From RGIG4608 sp964534905 (GTDB lineage: Bacteria; Bacillota; Clostridia; Oscillospirales; CAG-272): a stretch of 42,751 nt of DNA. Location of the stretch: assembly GCA_964534905.1 (NCBI GenBank), contig CAZHPZ010000006.1:1-42751 (forward strand). Direction: 5' to 3'. The position numbers and the translations under genes are program-made. Below are positions 26,443-34,108 of the stretch, one piece after another; within the stretch, counting starts at the first letter, position 1, and the number at the start of each line of letters is the position of its first letter. The notes under the pieces were generated by a model. That model was not told where the DNA came from, searched no databases, and saw only the letters and a list, made by a program, of their open reading frames with translations.

Positions 26443-26494
26443 AAGGCTAATAATAATCGTGTGAGTGATCTCACAAATATATGAGCCTTAAGGC
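26443..26494. promoter_or_regulatory. Nested dyads in the divergent intergenic region
   Basis: TGTGAG-N4-CTCACA (26460-26475) is a perfect dyad and matches the TGTGA-N6-TCACA form bound by CRP-type regulators. It is nested inside AAGGCT (26443-26448) and AGCCTT (26484-26489). A 10-bp palindrome GCCTTAAGGC (26485-26494) follows. The region lies between the metallophosphoesterase gene and the DUF1540 gene. Confidence 0.5.
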
Positions 26495-26507
26495 AGAGGG
26501 AGCAAAT

Positions 26508-26696
26508 ATGAATAACGAAAGAAATTGCGGTTGCACATCAAAGGGTGTGATAAAGGGCATCACCTGTGACGTTCATAACTGTGTATATCATGAGGATAAC
26601 GGGCATTGCACCGCAGGTCATATAAAGGTCGGTCCTACCGAAGCGGAGGCAAGCAGAGAAACGCTTTGCACAACGTTCAAAAACAGAACCGAGTAA
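26508..26696 (+). CDS. DUF1540 small cysteine-rich protein
   Basis: This 62-residue protein has a Cys pattern (ITCDVHNCVYHEDNGHCTAG and a later LCTTF) typical of DUF1540, a small family common in Clostridia with no settled function and likely metal binding. The start at 26508 is preferred because AGGGAG lies 6 nt upstream. An upstream in-frame ATG at 26481 would add nine residues and overlap the dyad region. It has its own terminator and is surrounded by minus-strand genes. Confidence 0.85.
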   Translation: MNNERNCGCTSKGVIKGITCDVHNCVYHEDNGHCTAGHIKVGPTEAEASRETLCTTFKNRTE

Positions 26697-26707
26697 GTTT
26701 TACCTCT

Positions 26708-26738
26708 AAGCATATCTCTTCCGAGATATGCTTTTTTT
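26708..26738 (+). terminator. Terminator after the DUF1540 gene
   Basis: An 11-bp stem, AAGCATATCTC with GAGATATGCTT around a TTCC loop, is followed by a run of seven T. The T-run overlaps the stop codon of the converging dipeptidase gene. Confidence 0.9.
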
Positions 26739-27673
26739 CAAAGCTTAATTCTGCCGAAAAAATCAAATGCGTTTCCGAATAATATCTTATCCGTAAGCTC
26801 GGTTGAATAATTGAGTCTTTGCATTTCGTTTGCCAATTTGTACATATCTTCAATGCCGCCGAATCCCCTCGGAAGATTCGTTCCGTCAAAATCACCGCCG
26901 ACGGCAAGCACATTTTCTCCGCCGAGAGAAAGGTAATGCTCGGTGTGCTTCATAATGCTTGATATATCGGCGCCTTTACCGGATGAAAGGTGATCGGGGC
27001 AGAGATTTAAGCCCACTAAGCCTCCGAGACGATTTATGCATATGAAATGCTCATCCGTCAAATTTCTCGAGTGAGGATTTACGGAAAAAGAATCGGAATG
27101 ACTTGCTATGACGGGCATTGAACGAAGTACTGCCATGTCCAAAACCTCATCTGCACCCTCAAAGGAGCAGTGTGAGATGTCTGGAATAATTCCTGTGTTG
27201 AAGCACCTTTCAACCACTTGTGCGCCGAAATCCGTAAGCCCGTGATGCGTATTGTGAGCCCCTCCTATGCAGGTATCTCCGTACCAATTCAGTGTGAGAA
27301 TTTTTACTCCGCAGGCTTTAAGCGTATCAAGCCTTTTAATATCGTTTTCAAGTATTCTTGCGTCCTCAACGGCAAGGATGATGGGGAAGAGTTCGTTATC
27401 TACGCCGCTTTTTATATCATCGAACGTATCGGCAAGACATATCTTGCCTTTGTTTGTGTTTATCTCTCGCTTGAGATTTTCAAGCACTTCGAAAAATCTT
27501 GTATATCCCTCGCCGTCCGAAAGCCTTGAGTCCGTCCATACCGCCATAACCTGTGCGTATGATGTCAGGTATTCGGCTCTTTTGAGCGAAATGTGAAGGC
27601 TGTTATCCGAAAGCCTCTGCTTTTCTGCAAGCAGACGAGTGGCGGTGTCGCAGTGTAAATCAAATAATCTCAT
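26738..27673 (-). CDS. Membrane dipeptidase family protein (peptidase M19)
   Basis: The 311-residue protein matches the renal dipeptidase family, zinc enzymes that cleave dipeptides. The metal ligands are seen as HCD near residue 7, Glu in AVEDAR, His in ISHCS and His in ASHSDS, with GGDFDG near the C-terminus. No signal peptide is visible, so it is probably cytoplasmic. It follows yraN by 4 nt and is the last gene of the lepB-rbgA-rnhB-yraN run. Confidence 0.9.
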   Translation of the reverse strand: MRLFDLHCDTATRLLAEKQRLSDNSLHISLKRAEYLTSYAQVMAVWTDSRLSDGEGYTRFFEVLENLKREINTNKGKICLADTFDDIKSGVDNELFPIILAVEDARILENDIKRLDTLKACGVKILTLNWYGDTCIGGAHNTHHGLTDFGAQVVERCFNTGIIPDISHCSFEGADEVLDMAVLRSMPVIASHSDSFSVNPHSRNLTDEHFICINRLGGLVGLNLCPDHLSSGKGADISSIMKHTEHYLSLGGENVLAVGGDFDGTNLPRGFGGIEDMYKLANEMQRLNYSTELTDKILFGNAFDFFGRIKL

Positions 27674-27677
27674 AATA

Positions 27678-28070
27678 TTAACCCGAAAAAGCGTCCTCTA
27701 TGTGATTTATTTTGAGAACGTCCGAGGGCTCACCGCCCTTGGACTTTGAAAGATAGACCTCTATGACGTCAAGCCTCGGTGTTTTGTGCGTCGGATGCTC
27801 AAGCAGATAAGCCTGAGCGGCGGCAATAGTTCTGCGTTGCTTTTGCACCGTTACAGCCATTGCGGGCGTTCCGAATGCCTGCTCTTGATCGGGATTGCAC
27901 GATCTTGCCTTGACCTCGACGAATATAATATATTTCTTATTTTCCGCTATAATGTCAATTTCGTTATGCGAAGCATAATAATTTTGCTCGATAATTTTAT
28001 ATTTGTGGCTTTGAAGATAGAAGCATGCAACGCTTTCTCCGTATTTTCCTACCTCTGTGGTGTTTTTCAT
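27678..28070 (-). CDS. YraN family (UPF0102) nuclease-like protein
   Basis: The 130-residue protein has a restriction-endonuclease-like core with GEVGxxxACxYL-like N-terminus, NEIDIIAE and FVEVKARS, the typical D and ExK residues. The function is unsettled. Its place directly after rnhB is conserved in many Bacillota. It begins 2 nt after the rnhB stop. Confidence 0.9.
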   Translation of the reverse strand: MKNTTEVGKYGESVACFYLQSHKYKIIEQNYYASHNEIDIIAENKKYIIFVEVKARSCNPDQEQAFGTPAMAVTVQKQRRTIAAAQAYLLEHPTHKTPRLDVIEVYLSKSKGGEPSDVLKINHIEDAFSG

Positions 28071-28072
28071 AA

Positions 28073-28675
28073 TTATTCTTCGTTCAAAAATCTAATGAAT
28101 TTTTCTCTGTGAATGGGGGACGGCCCGTATTTGCGAAGTGCATCCATATGTTGCTTTGTTCCGTATCCCTTGTGCTTTGCGATACCGTATTGCGGATAAT
28201 CTCTGTCCATTTGCTCACACATTTCATCCCTTGTGACCTTGGCTAAAATAGAAGCCGCGGCAATGCTCGGGCTTGTTGCGTCGCCCTTTATTACCGTCAT
28301 TGTCGGAACGGAAAAGCCCTTACTTATGTTTCCGTCGATGAGAGCGAAATCCGCCTTTACCGACAATCCCTCTACCGCACGTCTCATTGCGAGCATATCC
28401 GCCTCAAGTATGTTGAGCTCGTTTATCTCCTCTACGCTTGCCTCGGCTATGCAATATGCAATGGCATTTTCCTTTATGATATCGAATATCTGCTTTCTTT
28501 TCTTGGGAGAGAGCTTTTTGGAATCGTTAAGACCTTCTATGTATAATCCCATGGGAAGAATGCATGCAGCTGCAACCACCGGACCGCAAAGGGGACCTCT
28601 GCCAGCCTCGTCCACACCGCATACGTGCTCGTATCCATCGTCGGCAAGCTTTTGTTCTAATGTGTATTCAAGCAT
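28073..28675 (-). CDS. rnhB: Ribonuclease HII
   Basis: The 200-residue enzyme removes ribonucleotides from RNA-DNA hybrids. The signature GVDEAGRGPLCGPVVAA carries catalytic Asp22 and Glu23, and IDGN gives a further acidic residue. I chose the ATG at 28675 because AAGGAG lies 6 nt upstream; an in-frame start at 28699 would lie inside the rbgA coding region and lacks such a site. Confidence 0.95.
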   Translation of the reverse strand: MLEYTLEQKLADDGYEHVCGVDEAGRGPLCGPVVAAACILPMGLYIEGLNDSKKLSPKKRKQIFDIIKENAIAYCIAEASVEEINELNILEADMLAMRRAVEGLSVKADFALIDGNISKGFSVPTMTVIKGDATSPSIAAASILAKVTRDEMCEQMDRDYPQYGIAKHKGYGTKQHMDALRKYGPSPIHREKFIRFLNEE

Positions 28676-28685
28676 TTTGGACTCC

Positions 28686-29549
28686 TTATATTCTGTCAAG
28701 CGTTATTCTTCCGATCTTTGCGCTTCTGAATTCGTCAAGAAGCATATTTGCCGTGCGCTCATAATCTATTTCGCCGCCGCTGATCAAAAAGCCTCTCTTT
28801 TTTCCGATAACCTCAAAAAGCTCAAGGTCGGTAAGTGATGAATAATTCGATGAGTCACCGAGCTTGTATCTCTCGCACAGCATTTCGGGATAGAGCTTGC
28901 GGAGCTTTTCGCAGAGAATCACTCCGAGCGTTTCCACATCGAGTATTTTGTCCTTTATGGCACCTGTCAGGGCGAGATTTTCACCTGTCGCTCTGTCGTC
29001 GAATTTCGGCCAAAGAATACCGGGCATATCCAAAAGATCGAGCCCTATGCTCGTTGCGACCCATTGCTTGTCCACGGTTACTCCTGGACGGTTTTCCACC
29101 TTTGCCTTTTTCGAGCCGCATATTTTGTTTATAAGAGATGATTTTCCGACGTTTGGAATGCCGAGTATCATGGCCTTGAGCTTTCTTCCGCTCATCCCCT
29201 TGGATTCATATCTCTGTATCTTTTCGGCGAGTAAATTATCAACCGCGTCCTTTATTTTGCTTATACCGTTTCCGCTGATGCAGTCCGTCGGAATGCAAAC
29301 GGTGCTTTCGTCGGTGTAAAGCTTGCACCATTTTGCCGTCATCTCGGGATCGGCAAGAGAGGTCTTGTTCAAAAGAATAACCGTCGGTTTTTCTGCGGTT
29401 AATTTTGCTATTTCGGGATTTCGCGAGCTTTTGGGTATTCTCGCGTCAAGTATTTCTATAATTACGTCAACGTTTTTTATATTTTCCGATATCATTCGAC
29501 GTGTTTTCGCCATGTGACCGGGAAACCATTGAATTTGCTCTGACGGCAT
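28686..29549 (-). CDS. rbgA: Ribosome biogenesis GTPase RbgA (YlqF)
   Basis: The 287-residue protein is a circularly permuted GTPase: the G4 motif (LLNKTSLAD) comes before the P-loop GIPNVGKSS. It opens with IQWFPGHMAK, the usual YlqF N-terminus. It acts in late 50S assembly. It lies between lepB and rnhB, the common Bacillota order. GGAGG precedes the ATG. Confidence 0.95.
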   Translation of the reverse strand: MPSEQIQWFPGHMAKTRRMISENIKNVDVIIEILDARIPKSSRNPEIAKLTAEKPTVILLNKTSLADPEMTAKWCKLYTDESTVCIPTDCISGNGISKIKDAVDNLLAEKIQRYESKGMSGRKLKAMILGIPNVGKSSLINKICGSKKAKVENRPGVTVDKQWVATSIGLDLLDMPGILWPKFDDRATGENLALTGAIKDKILDVETLGVILCEKLRKLYPEMLCERYKLGDSSNYSSLTDLELFEVIGKKRGFLISGGEIDYERTANMLLDEFRSAKIGRITLDRI

Positions 29550-29597
29550 AATATATATCCTCCGATGTTAATTTGTGAAATAAATGATGTAATAAAA

Positions 29598-30170
29598 TCA
29601 GTCTACCGTTCCTATTTTCGAGATCGGAGAGATTCTGAATATAACCTTTCCGAGAACGCTTCTCTCGTCAACGAGACCTATTCTGTCGGAACGGCTGTCG
29701 AGGGAATTGTTTCTGTTGTCGCCCATAACAAAAAGATACCCCTCTTCGACATAAACGATTAACGGCTCCTCGCCGCTCGTGCGATATTCGCCCGTGTCAA
29801 AATAAGCGTAGCTGTCGTCGATAATGTCATTGCTATCGAAAAATTCGTCCTCCGATACGTACACTGTACGACTTGCAAAGTCAATTTTAACCCATTTTCC
29901 GCCCGTTGCGATTATTCTTTTGACAACGGGCTCGTTAAGAGAGCCTGTTTCGTGAAAAACCACTATATCGTTTTCTCGGGGCTCGTAAAAAAGATCGCTT
30001 ATTATCAGCTGCTCGCCGTTTGAAAGAGTGGGGTACATAGAGCTTCCTACGACGGTGCAGGTTTTGAAAAACACGGCTTGTATTATAAATACCGCTATCA
30101 AGGCCTTTATAACGGACTCGAATATATCGAAAAAGAGAGAGGATCGATTTTCACCCTTTTTATTACTCAT
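29598..30170 (-). CDS. lepB: Signal peptidase I
   Basis: The 190-residue membrane protease removes signal peptides from exported proteins. One N-terminal transmembrane segment (about residues 20-36) precedes the catalytic Ser44 in GSSMYPTL. The catalytic Lys84 lies in PVVKRIIATGG, and GDNRNNSLDSR is the conserved box E. This is the short Gram-positive form. GGGAGAAG serves as the ribosome site. Confidence 0.95.
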   Translation of the reverse strand: MSNKKGENRSSLFFDIFESVIKALIAVFIIQAVFFKTCTVVGSSMYPTLSNGEQLIISDLFYEPRENDIVVFHETGSLNEPVVKRIIATGGKWVKIDFASRTVYVSEDEFFDSNDIIDDSYAYFDTGEYRTSGEEPLIVYVEEGYLFVMGDNRNNSLDSRSDRIGLVDERSVLGKVIFRISPISKIGTVD

Positions 30171-30200
30171 ATTACTTCTCCCAAAGATTGTACTCTACAT

Positions 30201-30229
30201 ATTATATCATATTTTTATTCGATAAACAA
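30201..30229 (-). promoter_or_regulatory. Probable lepB operon promoter
   Basis: On the minus strand TATAAT (30206-30201) is preceded after 17 nt by TTGTTT (30229-30224). It would drive lepB-rbgA-rnhB-yraN-dipeptidase. Confidence 0.65.
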
Positions 30230-30276
30230 GTTGTTTTGAAAAAATGATTAAAAAATGAAAAATATAAAAAAATGTA

Positions 30277-30308
30277 TTGACATAAAGTAAAAAATGTGGT
30301 ACTATAAT
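30277..30308 (+). promoter_or_regulatory. Probable promoter of the nfeD-SPFH pair
   Basis: TTGACA at 30277-30282 is followed after 17 nt by TACTAT (30300-30305), overlapping TATAAT (30303-30308). The leader to the ATG at 30421 is about 110 nt and shows no riboswitch I recognise. Confidence 0.6.
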
Positions 30309-30420
30309 GTGACACAAATTATTGAATGTGCTAAATTGTATCTGCGATTTTTGTGTTTTCGAACGCAACGCTTGCAATATGATTTTTTACGTTCAAAATC
30401 CAAATAAGAGGAGAAAAAAT

Positions 30421-30882
30421 ATGCTTGATTATGTTGTTAGCATTTTGTGGATCGCCATATTGGTGATTTGCGTAGTTCTTGAAAATCGTACAACCGAAGT
30501 TGTTACGATATGGTTTATGCCCGCTGCAGCCGTTGCACTTGTGCTTTCTTTCTTTAAGACCGGTGACGACGTAAGAGATCTGCTTATTCAGATCGTTGCA
30601 TTTGTAGTAGTGGCATTTGTAACATTCTTCATTTTCCACGTTTCCACAAAGAAGGGACTTAAGGGAAAGAAGAAGAACAGAACCAACCTTACCGCAATGA
30701 TCGGTGAGAAGTGCCTCGTTGTAGAGGAGATCTCCAACATTCATTCCAAGGGTGCGGTTCGCTTTAACGGACTTGTTTGGACGGCTCGTTCTCTTGATGA
30801 AACGGACGTTATCGAAAACGGTACCGTAGTTGTTATTAAAAAGATCGACGGCGTTAAGCTCGTTTGCTCGAGAGAGAACTAA
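30421..30882 (+). CDS. NfeD-like membrane protein
   Basis: The 153-residue protein has two or three N-terminal hydrophobic segments. A C-terminal soluble OB-fold-like domain of the NfeD family follows (about residues 90-150, with LTAMIGEKCLVVEE and GAVRFNGLVW). NfeD proteins pair with SPFH/stomatin proteins, as here: the next gene begins 12 nt after its stop. The start at 30421 has AGAGGAG upstream; the upstream in-frame ATG at 30322 would add 33 residues without such a site. Confidence 0.9.
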   Translation: MLDYVVSILWIAILVICVVLENRTTEVVTIWFMPAAAVALVLSFFKTGDDVRDLLIQIVAFVVVAFVTFFIFHVSTKKGLKGKKKNRTNLTAMIGEKCLVVEEISNIHSKGAVRFNGLVWTARSLDETDVIENGTVVVIKKIDGVKLVCSREN

Positions 30883-30894
30883 GGAGGAGTAAAA

Positions 30895-31905
30895 ATGGTA
30901 GGACTTATAGTTGGTATTCTCGCCACTCTTGCGGCAGTTGTTTTGATCATTGTCTGCCTTAACATCAGAATCGTTAAGCAGTCTCAGGCTTGGGTTATGG
31001 AACGCATCGGTGTATACTGCGGCACATGGCACACAGGCTTACATATTAAGTTTCCCTTCATCGAGAGAAGAAGAGGCGAGCCCATTGACCTCAGAGAACA
31101 GGTTATGTATTCCGAGCCTTCTCGCATTGAAGGCGGCGTAATTAATGCCGATGAAGCTGAGGACAATAAACTCAGAGACGATTGGTACAATCTTCAGACC
31201 GTTATCACAAAGGATAACGTTCGTGTATGGGTAGATACGGTTATTTTCTATCAGATTACAGACTGTAAGCTTTATGTTTACGGTCATGCAAATCCCTTGA
31301 ATGCAATCAGACAGCTCGTTGCAACAACTCTCCGTAACCTTATCGGTGAGCTTGAGCTTGATGCTGTACTTACTTCGAGAGATACTATTAACTCCAGACT
31401 CAGAGCCGCTCTTGATGAAGCAACGGACGCTTGGGGTATTAAGGTTAATCGCGTAGAACTTAAGAATATTGTTCCTCCCAAGAGCATCGTAAGCGCAATG
31501 GAAACTCAGATGAAGGCTGAGCGTGAGCGCCGTGCAACAGTTCTTGAGGCTGAGGGTAAGAGGAAGTCCGCTATCCTTGAGGCAGAGGGCGAAAAGCAGG
31601 CTCAGATCCTTAAGGCAGAGGGCGAAAAACAGGCTGTTATCCTTGCGGCTGAAGCAGCTCGTGAAAAGATGATCTGCGAGGCAGAAGGTGAAGCTGAGGC
31701 TATTCTTCAGGTTCAGCAGGCTACCGCAGAGGGTATTAAGATGGTTAAGGCAGCTGATCCCTCTAAGGAAGTTTTGACTATCAGAAGTCTTGAGGCATTT
31801 GAAAAGGCCGCTGACGGTCAGGCTACTAAAATTATCATTCCGTCTGAAATTCAGGGACTTGCGGGACTTGCGTCCAGCGCTGCTGAAATTTTCAAGGCTG
31901 AATAA
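30895..31905 (+). CDS. SPFH/Band 7 (stomatin-like) membrane scaffold protein
   Basis: The 336-residue protein has an N-terminal transmembrane segment (residues 3-22). An SPFH domain with RIGVYCGTWHTGLH and VITKDNVRVWVDTVIFYQI follows, then a long coiled coil rich in AEGE repeats (about 205-275). Such proteins assemble into membrane microdomain scaffolds with NfeD partners. A stretch of about 27 residues (74-100, acidic) interrupts the SPFH domain before VITKDN and is unusual. GGAGGAG precedes the ATG. Confidence 0.92.
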   Translation: MVGLIVGILATLAAVVLIIVCLNIRIVKQSQAWVMERIGVYCGTWHTGLHIKFPFIERRRGEPIDLREQVMYSEPSRIEGGVINADEAEDNKLRDDWYNLQTVITKDNVRVWVDTVIFYQITDCKLYVYGHANPLNAIRQLVATTLRNLIGELELDAVLTSRDTINSRLRAALDEATDAWGIKVNRVELKNIVPPKSIVSAMETQMKAERERRATVLEAEGKRKSAILEAEGEKQAQILKAEGEKQAVILAAEAAREKMICEAEGEAEAILQVQQATAEGIKMVKAADPSKEVLTIRSLEAFEKAADGQATKIIIPSEIQGLAGLASSAAEIFKAE

Positions 31906-31926
31906 TCAAGCATTAAATCATATTTT

Positions 31927-31957
31927 GAAAGGCACGTTTCGTGCCTTTCTTTTTTTG
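31927..31957 (+). terminator. Terminator after the SPFH gene
   Basis: A 10-bp stem, GAAAGGCACG with CGTGCCTTTC around TTT, is followed by a T-run. Confidence 0.92.
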
Positions 31958-31966
31958 CGTAAAACC

Positions 31967-31995
31967 TTTACAAAGGAGAAGTTTTGTTGTATAAT
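31967..31995 (+). promoter_or_regulatory. rsmE promoter
   Basis: TTTACA at 31967-31972 and TATAAT at 31990-31995 have a 17-nt spacer, just after the previous terminator. Confidence 0.8.
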
Positions 31996-32032
31996 GCTTA
32001 TGTTGATATAATAATGAATGCGGAGAATTCAA

Positions 32033-32779
32033 ATGCCTAAATTTTTTGTTAATAAGAGTCAGATAAACAACGGTGCCGTAACGCTTGTCGGAGACGATGC
32101 CCACCATATTTCGAGATCGCTCAGAATGGCTGTCGGAGAACGAATAAGTGTTTCCGATGAGGACGGAATGGAATACGATTGTGTTCTGCAAGCATTCGGT
32201 GACGGAGAGGTATCGGCAAAAATAGAGTCTTCTGCTCCATCGTCGGCGGAATCTCCCGTAAGGGTGTATTTGTATCAAGCGTTGCCCAAGGGAGAAAAGC
32301 TTGATATGATTATTCAAAAGTCGGTCGAATGCGGCGTCTTTTCCGTCACACCGTTCGAAAGCGAGAGATGTGTAGCGAAATCGAAGAGCGACAGCGAAGC
32401 GAGAAAAACAGAGCGAAGAAATAAGATTGCTCTTGAGGCTGCCAAGCAATGCGGTAGGGGAATAGTGCCTTGTGTTGCGCAGACTGTCGAATTTAAAAAA
32501 ATGCTTGAGGAAGCATCGAAATGCGACGCCGCACTCTTTTGCTATGAAAGCGGAAATACTCTTCCTATGGGCGAGGTACTCGGAAAAATAAGAAGCGAAA
32601 AGAATGTAAAGACTCTGGCTGTTATTGTCGGAAGCGAGGGAGGATTTTCTCCTGCTGAGGCGGAAATGGCTTCGCAGGCAGGATGTATTCAAGTCGGACT
32701 TGGAAAAAGAATTCTGCGCGCGGAGACTGCTGCCATTTTTGCACTGTCGTGTGTGGTGTATGAATTTGAACTTTCTTAA
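32033..32779 (+). CDS. rsmE: 16S rRNA m3U1498 methyltransferase RsmE
   Basis: The 248-residue SPOUT-fold enzyme methylates U1498 of 16S rRNA using S-adenosylmethionine. The N-terminal PUA-like part has DDAHHISRSLRM. The C-terminal knot shows VGSEGGFSPAE and LGKRILRAETA, the SAM-binding loops. The start at 32033 is supported by GGAG 7 nt upstream and begins with the family-typical MPKFFV; an in-frame ATG at 32018 adds five residues. Confidence 0.95.
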   Translation: MPKFFVNKSQINNGAVTLVGDDAHHISRSLRMAVGERISVSDEDGMEYDCVLQAFGDGEVSAKIESSAPSSAESPVRVYLYQALPKGEKLDMIIQKSVECGVFSVTPFESERCVAKSKSDSEARKTERRNKIALEAAKQCGRGIVPCVAQTVEFKKMLEEASKCDAALFCYESGNTLPMGEVLGKIRSEKNVKTLAVIVGSEGGFSPAEAEMASQAGCIQVGLGKRILRAETAAIFALSCVVYEFELS

Positions 32780-32858
32780 TATTTAAGCCTTGTTTGCGTT
32801 TGTACTAAAATATCACAAATTTTATTTGAAAAAAATAGAGAAAATATCAAATTACCTA

Positions 32859-32887
32859 TTGAAAAACAACAAAAAGTGTTGTATAAT
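32859..32887 (+). promoter_or_regulatory. Promoter of the CdaR-like regulator, with internal dyad
   Basis: TTGAAA (32859-32864) and TATAAT (32882-32887) have a 17-nt spacer. A dyad ACAACA-N5-TGTTGT (32866-32882) fills the spacer, a place where a repressor would block polymerase. Confidence 0.7.
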
Positions 32888-32940
32888 ATAGTACAGTATG
32901 CACAAGAGTAATATTATGCTTATTATGAAAGGTTAAAGAT

Positions 32941-34026
32941 ATGTCTAACAGATTGTTTCAAGGTGTTATCCATCAAATGAAGGACGCGGTGGACCGTGTG
33001 ATAGGTGTTATCGATGAAAACGGCGTTGTAGTCGCTTGCTCAGAGCTTGTGAGAATAGGTGAGGTAAGACAGCCTGTCGCAGATCAGATGTCCTATGCTT
33101 CGAAATCCTTTACATTGCTCGGTCAGACTTACAGTCCCTTAACTCCCGGCTCAAGATCCGAGTATTTCGTTTTTGTTGACGGCGAGGACGTTATGGCGGA
33201 GAAGATCTCCAAGCTCCTCGTTGTATCGCTTTCGAATATTAAGAGCCTTTATGACGAAAAATATGATAAGGCTTCGTTTATCAAAAATGTAATTTTGGAT
33301 AATATCCTTCCGAGCGATATATATATTAAGAGCAAGGAGCTTCATTTCAATACTGATGAGCTTAGAGTGGTATTCCTTATTAAATTCTACGGAAAGACCA
33401 ATCTTATGCCCTATGAAATGCTTCTTAATCTTTTTCCCGACAAGTCCAAGGACTATGTTATTAATGTAGGCGAGCAAAACGTTGTCGTGGTTAAAGAAGT
33501 AAAGCCCGGTACCGAGCTTAAGGATATAGAGAAGCTTGCAAACAATGTTGTCGCAAGCCTCAGCTCCGATTATTATGCCAAGGTTTCCATCGGTATATCC
33601 AGCGTTGTTGATAACATTAAGGATCTTGCCAAGGCTTATAAGGAGGCTCAGGTTGCTCTCGATGTAGGAAAGGTTTTTGAAACCGAAAAGAATATTATCA
33701 GCTATGAGAATCTCGGCATAGGCAGACTTATTTATCAGTTGCCCACAACTATGTGTGAGATGTTCCTTCAGGAGGTATTTAAGAAGGGAAGCCTCGATTC
33801 TCTTGATAAGGAAACGCTTATGACAATTCAGTGCTTCTTTGAAAACAACCTTAACGTTTCCGAAACGTCAAGAAAGCTTTTTGTACACAGAAACACTCTT
33901 GTTTACAGACTTGAAAAAATACGCAAGCTTACCGGACTTGATCTTCGTGAATTTGAGCACGCTATTACCTTTAAGGTAGCGCTTATGGTTCAGAAATATC
34001 TTGATTCGATTTCTGCAAAATATTGA
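32941..34026 (+). CDS. CdaR/PucR-type transcriptional regulator
   Basis: The 361-residue protein ends in the PucR-type helix-turn-helix (NLNVSETSRKLFVHRNTLVYRLEKI region, about residues 300-350). A GGDEF-like middle domain precedes it, as in CdaR-family regulators. The N-terminus has a sensing region (IGVIDENGVVVACSE) like the sugar-diacid recognition domain. The effector and targets are unknown, and no sugar-diacid genes are nearby. A weak AAAGG ribosome site precedes the ATG. Confidence 0.85.
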   Translation: MSNRLFQGVIHQMKDAVDRVIGVIDENGVVVACSELVRIGEVRQPVADQMSYASKSFTLLGQTYSPLTPGSRSEYFVFVDGEDVMAEKISKLLVVSLSNIKSLYDEKYDKASFIKNVILDNILPSDIYIKSKELHFNTDELRVVFLIKFYGKTNLMPYEMLLNLFPDKSKDYVINVGEQNVVVVKEVKPGTELKDIEKLANNVVASLSSDYYAKVSIGISSVVDNIKDLAKAYKEAQVALDVGKVFETEKNIISYENLGIGRLIYQLPTTMCEMFLQEVFKKGSLDSLDKETLMTIQCFFENNLNVSETSRKLFVHRNTLVYRLEKIRKLTGLDLREFEHAITFKVALMVQKYLDSISAKY

Positions 34027-34036
34027 TTATATGGCT

Positions 34037-34083
34037 TAAGCGAAACTGCGTTCTGCTGTTTCGCTTAGTGTCGTTACATAACG
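34037..34083. repeat. Two hairpin-forming dyads upstream of the S41 protease gene
   Basis: A perfect 10-bp inverted repeat TAAGCGAAAC / GTTTCGCTTA (34037-34067) and a second one, CGTTACATAACG (34072-34083), lie between the regulator and protease genes. No T-run follows, so this is not a typical terminator. Confidence 0.55.
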
Positions 34084-34108
34084 CTTGATTTGGCGAAAGG
34101 AGAATATT

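Noticed and set aside
30331..31032. 233-residue minus-strand frame over nfeD and SPFH
   Set aside because: It is antisense to two genes with strong family matches and has no coding signs of its own.
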